The notes beneath the pieces were generated by a model that did no database searches, was not told the DNA's origin, and was given only the letters and a program-made list of their open reading frames with translations. A stretch of 51,858 nucleotides of DNA from Thermodesulfovibrio sp. Lineage in GTDB: Bacteria; Nitrospirota; Thermodesulfovibrionia; UBA6902. A program made the position numbers and the translations under genes. Positions 23,760 through 32,325 of this stretch are shown in pieces. The stretch is from NCBI GenBank assembly GCA_026982355.1, contig JALSHG010000087.1, forward strand, positions 1-51,858, given 5' to 3'. Each line of letters opens with the position of its first letter. Positions within the stretch are counted from its first letter, which is position 1.

Positions 23760-24868
23760 TATGCGCTCCCAGTTCTTAAAATAAGATTTGTCAGTTGCCT
23801 CGTGTCGACAAACTCGATATTCCCCGGCACTCTCTGCCCCGTGGTTATATAGGCGACGGGCTTCCTGTAAACGCAGCAGAGGTTGTATATGGAGCCCAGT
23901 TTCACGGCCTCGTCCGTCTTTGTGAAGGCGATATAATCCACCGGGAGGGACTTGTAGTGCCTGTAGGTGCCCATGAGAAAATCACAGTCGCTCGAGGTGC
24001 TCAGCAGGAGCTGGGTCTCTATCGGCAACCCGGCCCTGTATACATCCTTGAGCCCGCTGATGTAGCCGCTGTCGCCCGGGTTCTGCCCCGTGGTGTCTAT
24101 CAATATGACATCCCTGTCGGAAAATCTCTTTATGCTGTTCTTCAGGTTCTCCGTGTTTGAAACTATGTCAAGGGGTATGCCTATCATCCTCGAATATATC
24201 CTTATCTGCTCCGCGGCCCCTATCTTGTAGGTGTCGATGCTTATCATCGCGACCTTTTTGCCCTGCTTTATCGCCCTTGATGCGAGTTTTGCGATAGTGG
24301 TTGTCTTGCCCACTCCGGTGGGCCCTATAAGCATCACTATCCTCCTGCCCGCCTGTGCCGGGATGTTGACGGAATCCGCCGCCTTGCCGTCCGGGGGCCC
24401 AGCGGTATCGATATCTCCTGACATGACCGTTTCAATGTCCTCTATGGCGGAGGCCCTCTGCACGAGCCTGAGTGCGAACTCCTCTTTTATCGATATCTCC
24501 TTCAGAAAGAAAAACATCCTTTTCCTGTCTTCCGGCAAGTTGAGCTCAAAGCCGCTGTTCTTCATGGTCTCGATGCTTCGCCTCAGGCTCTTTATCTCCT
24601 GCTTCAGCTCAAGGAACTCCCCCGGGGCCAGCCCCGCCAGCGGCTTCACCGGCAAACCGCCGTTGCCGCGCAATTCAGGCTCCGCGGGCCCGCCGTACTC
24701 CCTGTCAACAGGCTCCAGGTCGTAATCAACGGCTGCCGTAACCTCCACGTAGGGCCTGGCGCCGTTCTTATCTTCCGATGACAGAATCACGGCGTCCTTT
24801 CCCAGCTCTTTCTTGACCAGTGCAAGCGCTTCACTGAAGTTTCTTCCGCGTATCTTTTTAATTTTCAT
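23759..24868 (-). CDS. flhF: Flagellar placement GTPase FlhF (SRP family)
   Basis: 369 residues. An N-terminal basic region (MKIKKIRGRNFSEALALVKK), a helical N domain (about 90-170) and the GTPase domain with GPTGVGKTTTIAKLASRA, DTYKIGAAEQIRIYSRMIG, LIDTTGQNPGD and FTKTDEAVKLGSIYN. FlhF marks the pole for flagellar assembly and recruits FliF. Overlaps with flhA upstream and flhG downstream show tight coupling. Confidence 0.95.
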   Translation of the reverse strand: MKIKKIRGRNFSEALALVKKELGKDAVILSSEDKNGARPYVEVTAAVDYDLEPVDREYGGPAEPELRGNGGLPVKPLAGLAPGEFLELKQEIKSLRRSIETMKNSGFELNLPEDRKRMFFFLKEISIKEEFALRLVQRASAIEDIETVMSGDIDTAGPPDGKAADSVNIPAQAGRRIVMLIGPTGVGKTTTIAKLASRAIKQGKKVAMISIDTYKIGAAEQIRIYSRMIGIPLDIVSNTENLKNSIKRFSDRDVILIDTTGQNPGDSGYISGLKDVYRAGLPIETQLLLSTSSDCDFLMGTYRHYKSLPVDYIAFTKTDEAVKLGSIYNLCCVYRKPVAYITTGQRVPGNIEFVDTRQLTNLILRTGSA

Positions 24869-26891
24869 ACTTCACCATCCCCCTGATATCCAGGTTCGTG
24901 GAAGGTATGATCTCCGCGCTCGAGATGACCACGATGGAAGCGGCTATACCCTCCACGATCTTTCTCAGGTACCTTCTGACATTCGCGGAGCACAGGATGA
25001 TAAGCTGCGACCCCCTGAGCCTCCCGGATGTGAGTATTGATTCAATACTTTTTGCCAGCCTGCCGACGATCTCGGGGTTTACACTTCCTGCCTGGGCCTG
25101 TGATATCATGTTCTCGTATGCGGGATCCAGGGTAAACACCGGCAGTTTGCCGTCCTCGTTGACATACTGCTTTGTAATCATCCTTGACAGTGCCCGCCGC
25201 ACATATTCAGTGAGCGCCTCCGGGTCTTTCACATTAGGAGAGTAGTCAAGCAGTGTATCAAGGATGGTTATAATGTCCTTGATCGGGATTCTCTCTTTCA
25301 GGAGGTTCTGCAGGACCCGCTGGACGCCGCCGAGAGTGAGGTTTGCAGGGACAAGCTCCTCGACGATCTTCGGATAAGTCTTTGAAATGTTGTCCAGCAG
25401 CTTCTGGGTCTCCCCTCTTGTCAGCAGCTCCCATGCGTGTTCCCTCACGAGCTCGGTTATATGCGTGCCGATGACGGTGGCCGGGTCGACCACCATAAAG
25501 CCGGACGCCTGCGCCTTTTCCACCTGCCTTTCGTCAATCCAGTAGGCAGGAAGGCCGAAGGCCGGCTCCTTTGTGGGAATGCCCTCTATCCTCCCGGCAT
25601 CTCCCGAGGCAACGGCAAGCCAGCTCCCCATCATGACCTCTCCCCTGGCGATCTCCACCCCGCGGATCAGGAAACTGTATTCATGGGGTCTCAACTGCAG
25701 GTTGTCTTTTATATGTATCGGGGGCACAACAAAGCCGAGCTCCGCCGCGAGCTGCCTCCTCATGGCCTTTATCTTTCCGAGCAATTCACCCCCTGATTCA
25801 TCAACGAGAGGGATAAGGCCGTACCCTATCTCGAGGCTGAGCGGGTCAAGCTCAAGGAAGGATTCTATCTTCGGCTCTTCAGCCTCCGATTCCTCCGGCT
25901 CCTCGGCTGTCTCTTCCCCGGAAGGCATCCTTGTCAGTATATATCCTAATCCTCCCGACGCGGCCGCGATGAGAAAAAACGGCATGTGCGGAAGTCCGGG
26001 CACGAAACCCAGGGCCAGCAGTACGCCGGACACCGTAAACATGGCCTTGGGATTCACCAGCACCTGGCTTGTGATATCCTTTCCTATGTCGCTTTCCTTG
26101 CCCGCGCGGCTGACGACGATACCTGCGGCGGTGGATATAAGGAGCGCCGGGATCTGCGAGACGAGGCCGTCGCCTATCGTCAGTATGGTGTACGTCGTTG
26201 CGGCATCGACCACCGGCATGCCTTTCTGGAGGACACCGATAATGAGCCCGCCGATTATATTTATTGCGGTTATGACCAGGCCTGCAACGGCATCGCCCCT
26301 TACAAACTTGCTTGCACCGTCCATGGACCCGTAATAGTCCGCCTCCTGTGCGATAAGTTCCCTGCGCAGGCGGGCCTCGGCGTCGTCTATGAGCCCGGAG
26401 TTCAGGTCCGCGTCTATCGCCATCTGCTTGCCCGGCATTGCATCTAGTGTAAACCTTGCCGCGACCTCGGCTATCCTTCCCGAGCCTTTTGTTATGACCA
26501 CGAAATTAACGATAACCAGTATGAGAAAGACTATTATCCCCACCGCATAGTTGCCTCCGACCACAAAGCTTCCGAATGACTTGATAACCTGCCCTGCGGC
26601 GTCCGTGCCTTCATTGCCCTTCAGGAGTATCAGCCTCGTGGAGGCGACATTGAGCGAAAGCCTGTAAAGCGTGGCCATAAGCAGCAGCGAGGGCAGGACC
26701 GAGAAATCAAGCGGCTTTTTCACGTAAATGGCCGTTATGAGTATCGTCACGGAAAGCGAGATCGAGAGTGTCAGCAGCAGATCGAGCATGAAAGGCGGCA
26801 TGGGAAGAAGCATCACCCCGATAACCGACACCGCCATCAGGGCGACGGCCACATCCTCTCTTTCCTTCAGCAGGGACAGCAGCTTCATCAT
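24858..26891 (-). CDS. flhA: Flagellar export gate protein FlhA
   Basis: 677 residues. Eight membrane helices occupy about 1-310, with the FHIPEP-type cytoplasmic loop (RFTLDAMPGKQMAIDADLNS, GLIDDAEARLRRELIAQEAD). The cytoplasmic domain (about 330-677) contains ELVPANLTLGGVQRVLQNLL. FlhA forms the nonameric export ring that docks chaperone-substrate complexes. Its start overlaps the flhB stop as ATGA. Confidence 0.96.
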   Translation of the reverse strand: MMKLLSLLKEREDVAVALMAVSVIGVMLLPMPPFMLDLLLTLSISLSVTILITAIYVKKPLDFSVLPSLLLMATLYRLSLNVASTRLILLKGNEGTDAAGQVIKSFGSFVVGGNYAVGIIVFLILVIVNFVVITKGSGRIAEVAARFTLDAMPGKQMAIDADLNSGLIDDAEARLRRELIAQEADYYGSMDGASKFVRGDAVAGLVITAINIIGGLIIGVLQKGMPVVDAATTYTILTIGDGLVSQIPALLISTAAGIVVSRAGKESDIGKDITSQVLVNPKAMFTVSGVLLALGFVPGLPHMPFFLIAAASGGLGYILTRMPSGEETAEEPEESEAEEPKIESFLELDPLSLEIGYGLIPLVDESGGELLGKIKAMRRQLAAELGFVVPPIHIKDNLQLRPHEYSFLIRGVEIARGEVMMGSWLAVASGDAGRIEGIPTKEPAFGLPAYWIDERQVEKAQASGFMVVDPATVIGTHITELVREHAWELLTRGETQKLLDNISKTYPKIVEELVPANLTLGGVQRVLQNLLKERIPIKDIITILDTLLDYSPNVKDPEALTEYVRRALSRMITKQYVNEDGKLPVFTLDPAYENMISQAQAGSVNPEIVGRLAKSIESILTSGRLRGSQLIILCSANVRRYLRKIVEGIAASIVVISSAEIIPSTNLDIRGMVKYEN

Positions 26892-27925
26892 ATCCTGCCT
26901 TTCATCCTGTAGATATGTGCAAGTATCCTGGCAACCGCCACGTAAAGCTCCTCGGGTATGAATGAATTCAGCTCAAGCCTGAAAAGAGACCTTGCAAGGG
27001 GCTTGTCCTCAATAACCGGGACACCGTGTTCCGCCGCGATCTCCTTTATCCTTGCGGCCAGTATGCCCGCGCCCTTTGCCACGACCTTGGGGGCCGGCAT
27101 CTTTTTATCTTCGTACCTGATCGCCACTGCAAGATGCTGCGGGTTGGTGATCACCGCTGTTGCCGTGGGCACCTCCTGCATCATGCGCTTCCTTGCGGCC
27201 TCCCTCTGTATGCTCCTGATCCTCGACTTTATAAGCGGGTCGCCTTCGGACTCTTTATGCTCTTCCTTTATCTCCTGTTTCGTCATCCGGAGGCTCTTCT
27301 CAAACTGCCATTTCTCGAGCAAGGCGCTCACGACGGAGACGGCCAAGAAATAGCAGAACGCGATCAGGACCGCATCCATAACCATGCCGCCCGAGACCCG
27401 CGCAATATCCCTTATATCCATTGCGGAAAGGGCGGGGAACACTTCCAGGTCTTTCCTGACGATGTAATATACGATCCAGCATCCTATGGCGACCTTAAGG
27501 ATGCTCTTTACCAGTTCAACCAGTCCGTTTGAAGAAAATATTTTCCTGAGGCCCTTGACAGGGTCAAGCTTTTCAATATCGAATTTAAAGGGTTTTATTA
27601 CAAATCCACCCTGGGCCACGCTTGCCCCCAGGGCCAGGACAAGGGAAACGATGAAAAACGGCGCAAGCAGCATGCCGCCCTGCCGGACCGCTACAGCGGC
27701 CACATGCACGGGGTCGCTGCCGTACCTGAGGCTTAGAATCGCCCCTGTCATATCAAGCCACTTTTGAAATATATATTCCCCGCCGAAGTAAAATATCATG
27801 ATAATCCCGCCGATGACCGCCATGGAGGAAAGGTCGCGGCTCCTTGAGACCTGGCCTTTCTCCCTTGCCTTTTCGCGCTTTCGCGGCGTCGCCTGTTCCG
27901 TTTTCTCCTGAAACTCATCCGGCAT
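26888..27925 (-). CDS. flhB: Flagellar export switch protein FlhB
   Basis: 345 residues. Four membrane helices lie in about 30-215. The cytoplasmic domain contains SRIRSIQREAARKRMMQEVP, then the autocleavage site VITNPQHLAVAIRYEDKKMP and HGVPVIEDKPLARSLFRLE. The family motif is NPTH; here it reads NPQH. FlhB cleaves itself after the Asn and switches export from rod/hook to filament substrates. Asn and Pro are conserved, so cleavage may remain possible. Confidence 0.94.
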   Translation of the reverse strand: MPDEFQEKTEQATPRKREKAREKGQVSRSRDLSSMAVIGGIIMIFYFGGEYIFQKWLDMTGAILSLRYGSDPVHVAAVAVRQGGMLLAPFFIVSLVLALGASVAQGGFVIKPFKFDIEKLDPVKGLRKIFSSNGLVELVKSILKVAIGCWIVYYIVRKDLEVFPALSAMDIRDIARVSGGMVMDAVLIAFCYFLAVSVVSALLEKWQFEKSLRMTKQEIKEEHKESEGDPLIKSRIRSIQREAARKRMMQEVPTATAVITNPQHLAVAIRYEDKKMPAPKVVAKGAGILAARIKEIAAEHGVPVIEDKPLARSLFRLELNSFIPEELYVAVARILAHIYRMKGRI

Positions 27926-27951
27926 CTCCGACCCTCAACCCTTTAATTCCC

Positions 27952-28010
27952 CCCTACAGCTGCATAAAATACGGCGGCGGACCCCTCTGCTCCTTTATGC
28001 CGCATTAAGG
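27952..28010 (-). mobile_element. Short inverted-repeat element
   Basis: The plus strand begins CCCTACAGCTGCATAAAATA and ends TTTATGCCGCATTAAGG. It lies in the flhB-fliR gap in gene direction. Confidence 0.7.
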
Positions 28011-28016
28011 TTCTTC

Positions 28017-28793
28017 CTATCCCTTCGCCATCATGATAATGCGCGCCATCTCACCCCGCAGGTTGGCGAAATTCATCCCCAGCACATACTCAAACACGGG
28101 AATGCTCACCGCCATCAGCAGGAAACCCAGAAAAATGTTCAGCGGCAGTGTAATGAAAAAGATATTGAGCTGCGGCGCGACCTTGTATAAAAACCCCGAC
28201 AGTATATTGGTTATCAGGAGGCCGACAAGCACCGGGGCCGATATCTTCAGTGCAATGACAAACAGCTTGCCCATCATGGACAGCAACAGCGGCGCCAGGG
28301 CGGTGATGTCCGCGCGGCCGCCGGGCAGCAGTTCAAAACTCTTAACGAATACGTAGATAAGGTCGTGATGGGCGTTTGTCACAAGGAAAAACATCATGGT
28401 CATGATTCCGTAAACCTCGGCTATGTACGTGGATTGTCCCATCTCCGGGTTGTAGACTATCCCCATCGCCAGACCCATTGCATAGCTCACAAACAGCCCC
28501 GCCATGTTTACGGCATAGAAAACCAGCCTGACACTGAACCCGAGGGCGATGCCTATAAAGGCCTCCTTCAATACCAGCATGGCCGCATCATTCTCGGATA
28601 TCTGAAACGTGACCACAGGCGTCAGGAGGACGGCTATAAACACCGCAAATCCTATCCTGAACTGCATGGGCAACTGCCTCCCGCCTATGACCGGAAGCAG
28701 GGCCACGAATATGCTCGTCCTGAGAAGGATGAACAGGAAGCCCGTTATATAGCCGGAGAAAACGCCCAGGTTCATATCCGCATTGTTGACCAT
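28017..28793 (-). CDS. fliR: Flagellar export gate protein FliR
   Basis: 258 residues with six predicted membrane helices. FIALLPVIGGRQLPMQFRIG, GMVYNPEMGQSTYIAEVYG-like and FKVAPQLNIFFITLPL-like segments are typical. FliR joins FliP and FliQ in the export channel at the MS-ring centre. A short repeat separates it from flhB. Confidence 0.93.
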   Translation of the reverse strand: MVNNADMNLGVFSGYITGFLFILLRTSIFVALLPVIGGRQLPMQFRIGFAVFIAVLLTPVVTFQISENDAAMLVLKEAFIGIALGFSVRLVFYAVNMAGLFVSYAMGLAMGIVYNPEMGQSTYIAEVYGIMTMMFFLVTNAHHDLIYVFVKSFELLPGGRADITALAPLLLSMMGKLFVIALKISAPVLVGLLITNILSGFLYKVAPQLNIFFITLPLNIFLGFLLMAVSIPVFEYVLGMNFANLRGEMARIIMMAKG

Positions 28794-28807
28794 GAATCAG
28801 AAGTCCT

Positions 28808-29080
28808 TCATTTAATGTAAAACGGTATCTGCTGTATAAGGTTTGCGGTGAACGACAGCATCTTCTCTGACATCCACGGCATGAGCAGGAAGATACATGC
28901 AAACACCGCCAGCATTTTCGGCACGAATATCAGTGTGAATTCCTGTATCTGCGTCACCGACTGGAAAAGGCCGACGAGCAGTCCGACAACCAGGCCCACG
29001 AGAAGGGGGGGGCCTGCCACAAAAAGCACTACCTTGAACACCTGCGCGGTTATGCCGTTTATCATCTCCAGGGTCATCAA
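28808..29080 (-). CDS. fliQ: Flagellar export gate protein FliQ
   Basis: 90 residues with two membrane hairpins: [20 protein letters not shown] and [19 protein letters not shown], joined by [13 protein letters not shown]. This is the standard FliQ length and pattern. The start overlaps the fliP stop. Confidence 0.93.
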   Translation of the reverse strand: MMTLEMINGITAQVFKVVLFVAGPPLLVGLVVGLLVGLFQSVTQIQEFTLIFVPKMLAVFACIFLLMPWMSEKMLSFTANLIQQIPFYIK

Positions 29081-29904
29081 AAGCTCCTCATCATTGAACC
29101 GACGATCAGGTTCCAGCCGTCCACAAGCACGAACAGGAGCAGCTTGAACGGAAGCGATATCATGACAGGCGGAAGCATCATCATGCCCATGCTCAGAAGG
29201 ATGCTCGCTATCACCATGTCCACTATGAGAAAAGGCAGAAACAGCAGGAAGCCTATCTCGAAAGCGGTCTTGAGCTCGCTTATTGCAAAGGCCGGGATAA
29301 GCACGGTCATCGACAGGTCGGCGGGTGTTTCAGGGAGAGGCTTATTCGCTATACCCGAGAACAGGGCTATATCCTTTTTTCTCGTCTGTTTCAGCATGAA
29401 CTTCTTGAGCGGCGGCTGCGCCTGCTCAATGGCCTCTCCGAGGCTCAGCTCTTCCTGTATGTACGGCGTCACCGCGTTCTTGTTGATCGCATTAAGCGTC
29501 GGCGACATGACAAAGAACGTCAGAAACAGCGAAAGCCCGATTATCACGGGATTCGGCGGTATCTGCTGTCCGCCGAAGGCATGGCGCAGGAAAGACAGCA
29601 CGACGACAATCCTCGTAAACGAGGTGAACATTATCAGGATTGCGGGCAGGAAAGAAAGAAAACTTATAATGAGGAACGTCTCGATAAGCGGGCTGTTGAT
29701 ATCCTTCAGGTCAACGGCGCATGCAGTGGACGGGATCGCAGGAACGGACAGCAGGATAAGGGCGCACAATGCAGGCGGCTTCAGAAAACCGGCCGCCCTC
29801 CGGCAACCCGGAGCCGGCGCTCCAAGATTACGCCGTGACTTGTACTCCGGGGGGGCGTCGCTTTTGAAATCCGGTATCCGGTATCCGAAACCCGAAATCT
29901 TCAA
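29077..29904 (-). CDS. fliP: Flagellar export gate protein FliP
   Basis: 275 residues in the longest frame. The core from about residue 62 is Fli[41 protein letters not shown] and [20 protein letters not shown]. It is preceded by a signal-like segment ([18 protein letters not shown]). The first codon is TTG 29904, overlapping the fliO stop as TTGA; no in-frame ATG exists before the core, so internal TTG codons (for example near 29816 or 29766) are alternatives. The first 13 codons contain four tandem heptamers. Confidence 0.9.
   Translation of the reverse strand: MKISGFGYRIPDFKSDAPPEYKSRRNLGAPAPGCRRAAGFLKPPALCALILLSVPAIPSTACAVDLKDINSPLIETFLIISFLSFLPAILIMFTSFTRIVVVLSFLRHAFGGQQIPPNPVIIGLSLFLTFFVMSPTLNAINKNAVTPYIQEELSLGEAIEQAQPPLKKFMLKQTRKKDIALFSGIANKPLPETPADLSMTVLIPAFAISELKTAFEIGFLLFLPFLIVDMVIASILLSMGMMMLPPVMISLPFKLLLFVLVDGWNLIVGSMMRSF
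29867..29894 (-). repeat. Four tandem heptamers at the start of fliP
   Basis: The plus strand reads AAATCCG, GTATCCG, GTATCCG, AAACCCG without gaps. This is the second heptamer array at the 5' end of an exported flagellar protein gene in this window. Slippage would shift frame if translation starts at TTG 29904. Confidence 0.75.
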
Positions 29905-30212
29905 TTTTCAACCCCTCCAATCCTTCTGAATTTTGCCAGCCTGTCCCGGAAACTCCCGGGCTCTTTCAGGTCGAGTTCATCATCCCTGTAAACCTTCAGC
30001 AGCCTCATATCATTAGGTGTGAGACCCAGTATCAATATGTCGTTTCCTATCTTCAACGCCGCAACCCCCTTCCTGTTCCCGAACGGCTGGTAACCGACAA
30101 TGCTCATGAGACCGAACCTGTTCTGTTTTCTCTTCAGCACATATCCCGCCGCGACGATCAGGATTATCACAAAGACAAGGGCGCCCGCCATCTGCAGATA
30201 CGTTCCGGTCAT
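29901..30212 (-). CDS. fliO: Flagellar biosynthesis protein FliO
   Basis: 103 residues: one membrane helix ([18 protein letters not shown]) and a cytoplasmic domain with [19 protein letters not shown] then [14 protein letters not shown]. FliO aids assembly of the FliP ring. It overlaps fliN and fliP by 4 bases each. Confidence 0.88.
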   Translation of the reverse strand: MTGTYLQMAGALVFVIILIVAAGYVLKRKQNRFGLMSIVGYQPFGNRKGVAALKIGNDILILGLTPNDMRLLKVYRDDELDLKEPGSFRDRLAKFRRIGGVEN

Positions 30213-30574
30213 TTCAGTTGCGACAGCCTCTCCGTGGGGCTGGCGATATCAGTAAGCCTGACGCCGAATTTCTCATTTACGACCACGACCTCTCCCCTTG
30301 CAATAAGTTTATTGTTCGCCAGTATTTCCATGGGTTCGCCAGCCAGCTTTTCCAGCTCCACGACAGAGCCCTGGCCGAGCTGAAGCAGTTCCTTGATCAG
30401 CATCTTCGTGGTCCCGAGCTGGACGGTCACCTCGATGGGTATGTCAAGCAGGAACTCTATGTCCCGCGGTGCGGACCGGCTGTTTTCTTCCTTCAGGTTT
30501 TCAAATTCATGCTGCTGGACATTCTCCCGTGCCTGTGTCTTTTCCTGTTGCTGTGCCCCCTCCGGCATAACCAT
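30209..30574 (-). CDS. fliN: Flagellar switch protein FliN
   Basis: 121 residues. After a Gln/Glu-rich N-terminal stretch (1-40) comes the SpoA domain: LLDIPIEVTVQLGTTKMLIK, LLQLGQGSVVELEKLAGEP, NKLIARGEVVVVNEKFGVRL. FliN forms the C-ring base with FliM and helps dock export cargo. It lies six bases after fliM. Confidence 0.95.
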   Translation of the reverse strand: MVMPEGAQQQEKTQARENVQQHEFENLKEENSRSAPRDIEFLLDIPIEVTVQLGTTKMLIKELLQLGQGSVVELEKLAGEPMEILANNKLIARGEVVVVNEKFGVRLTDIASPTERLSQLK

Positions 30575-30580
30575 CCCCTC

Positions 30581-31555
30581 CTATTCAATGACTCCCGTCA
30601 GTTTTATCGCCTGGCTCCCCCTGCTGTAACCGGGTATGCCCCTGAATTTCGGAATTCCTTCAACCCTTACAACGAGTTCATCCGACACCGACGTGTCAAG
30701 GCCGATCACGTTGCCGACCTCGAAATCCAGCAGGTCGCCGAAGCTGATTTCCGCCCTGCCTATTTCCGCGGACAGCCGCACATAGGTCTGTTTGATGGCG
30801 CTCTTCATAACCTCGGCCCACCTGTGGTCGGTCTCGAACTTATCGCCGTGTATGCCTGAATAGAGCTTTTCCTTGATCGGCTCCACCATGGAATAGGGGA
30901 TACACAGAAAAAGCCTGCCCGTAAAATCCTCTATCTCCAGTTGCACTTCGATGTTAATCACGATCTCGCCGGGCGTGACGATTGATACAAACTGCGGATT
31001 TATCTCGGAACTGTTGAACTCCGGCTTGATCGGCGATATCGCCTTCCAGGCGGCGGCCATATCCCTCAGCGCCACATCAACCACCTTGCGGATGACCCTC
31101 TGCTCGATCTGGGTAAACGCCCTGCCCTCGGATTTTGTATACTTGGCGCTGGTGCCGCCGAAAAAGAATTCCACAAAGGCAAACACGAGCGGGGCCTCCA
31201 GCACGAGCAGGGCAAGGCCCTTGAGAGGCTCCATTGTAATGATGTTTATACTGGACGGCATGGGAATGGTCCTCATGAAATCACTGTACTTTACCGTCTC
31301 CACGTTCTGTATCGTTATATCGATATATTTCATGATGAGCGAAGAAATCGAGCTCCTGAGCAGTCTTGAATATGCGTCGTTGATCATCTCAAGCCCCGGC
31401 ATCTTGCCGCGGATAATGCGTTCCTGGCTCGTGAAATCATAGACCCTGACGCCGTTTATTATCTTTTCCTTGGCCTCTTCAGTGTCGATATCGCCGGAAG
31501 CCACGCCCTTCAGCAGGGCATCCACTTCATCCTGTGAGAGAACCTTGTCCGTCAT
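30581..31555 (-). CDS. fliM: Flagellar switch protein FliM
   Basis: 324 residues. The CheY-P binding peptide VLSQDEVDALLKG lies at the N-terminus, the middle domain contains GKMPGLEMINDAYSRLLRSS and FFGGTSAKYTK, and a SpoA domain lies at the C-terminus. It carries the switching signal from CheY to the rotor, so the cell has chemotaxis. The start overlaps the fliL stop as ATGA. Confidence 0.96.
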   Translation of the reverse strand: MTDKVLSQDEVDALLKGVASGDIDTEEAKEKIINGVRVYDFTSQERIIRGKMPGLEMINDAYSRLLRSSISSLIMKYIDITIQNVETVKYSDFMRTIPMPSSINIITMEPLKGLALLVLEAPLVFAFVEFFFGGTSAKYTKSEGRAFTQIEQRVIRKVVDVALRDMAAAWKAISPIKPEFNSSEINPQFVSIVTPGEIVINIEVQLEIEDFTGRLFLCIPYSMVEPIKEKLYSGIHGDKFETDHRWAEVMKSAIKQTYVRLSAEIGRAEISFGDLLDFEVGNVIGLDTSVSDELVVRVEGIPKFRGIPGYSRGSQAIKLTGVIE

Positions 31556-32043
31556 TGCATCACGAATTCCGTAAAATAAAGATTTATCAGCACGTCCTTA
31601 TCCAGACCCATAACCTGGTTGGCCCTGAAGAGGAGTTCGTCCTTGAGCTGAAACTTGCCCTCGGGGCTTGATATGGCATTTATGGACTTGCTGCTTATGA
31701 GGGTTATTATGGTGTCCCTGAGCTGGGGCGTTTTCTCCTTTACGAGTTCCGTATAGGTTTCATCCGATACCTCGAACTGTATGGTCACCTTCAGATACCT
31801 GCCGCGGTCGGAGAGATTCAGGACAAACGGGTCAAGGGCGACGATGGACGTGTTTTTCTTTTCCTCGCTGGCAGCGGTGTTTTCTTCACCGCCCTTGCCG
31901 GCCACGAGCTTGAAACCGACAAACCCGCCGGCGCCGAGCACGACAGCGGCTGCAATTATAATGATAAGCAGCTTTTTGCTGCTGCCTTTTTTCTTCGGCA
32001 CGTCAGGAGCGCCGTCCTGCAGTTCATTGTTTTCATCCGCCAT
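31552..32043 (-). CDS. fliL: Stator-associated protein FliL
   Basis: 163 residues from ATG 32043, chosen for GGGAGG about nine bases upstream; an earlier in-frame ATG at 32085 lacks a site. One membrane helix (LLIIIIAAAVVLGAGGFVGF) precedes a periplasmic stomatin-like domain with FVLNLSDRGRYLKVTIQFEV and LRDTIITLISSKSINAISS. FliL rings surround the stators. It leads the fliL-to-fliA part of the cluster. Confidence 0.9.
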   Translation of the reverse strand: MADENNELQDGAPDVPKKKGSSKKLLIIIIAAAVVLGAGGFVGFKLVAGKGGEENTAASEEKKNTSIVALDPFVLNLSDRGRYLKVTIQFEVSDETYTELVKEKTPQLRDTIITLISSKSINAISSPEGKFQLKDELLFRANQVMGLDKDVLINLYFTEFVMQ

Positions 32044-32148
32044 TGCAGATATCCTCCCTTTCTGTTTCTGACTGCTGAATCTCAACCGTTACCCGCCCGT
32101 GACATACGAAAACCGGACAGCCATGCAACGAATAACTTCCGCCATATA

Positions 32149-32164
32149 TACAAGTATCGTGCCT
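32149..32164 (-). promoter_or_regulatory. Sigma-54-like promoter of the fliL operon
   Basis: The minus strand reads AGGCACGATACTTGTA, matching TGGCACG-N4-TTGCA except for the first base and GT in place of GC at -12. The implied leader is about 95 bases. Confidence 0.45.
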
Positions 32165-32260
32165 GCCGTAACCCCCCGAAAATAATGAGTTGCGGAAAGC
32201 TGAACATGTCAAAATTATGACTCACGGTTATGTTTTGTTGGCTGAAATCATCAAAGAGAG

Positions 32261-32316
32261 TTATACTGTAATACGGCTGTGGAGTCCGCAGGCGGTATTC
32301 CTATGCCGCTGAAAGG
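32261..32316 (+). mobile_element. Degenerate inverted-repeat element before the MurC-like gene
   Basis: The right end TTCCTATGCCGCTGAAAGG and the inner GTGGAGTCCGC match the family; the left end is eroded. It lies just before ATG 32326, so its terminal AAAGG could help ribosome binding. Confidence 0.5.
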
Positions 32317-32325
32317 ATTAAATCA

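Noticed and set aside
32044-32148. Second sigma-54 site before fliL (TGGCGGAAG ... TTGC)
   Set aside because: GG and GC are 15 bases apart instead of 10.
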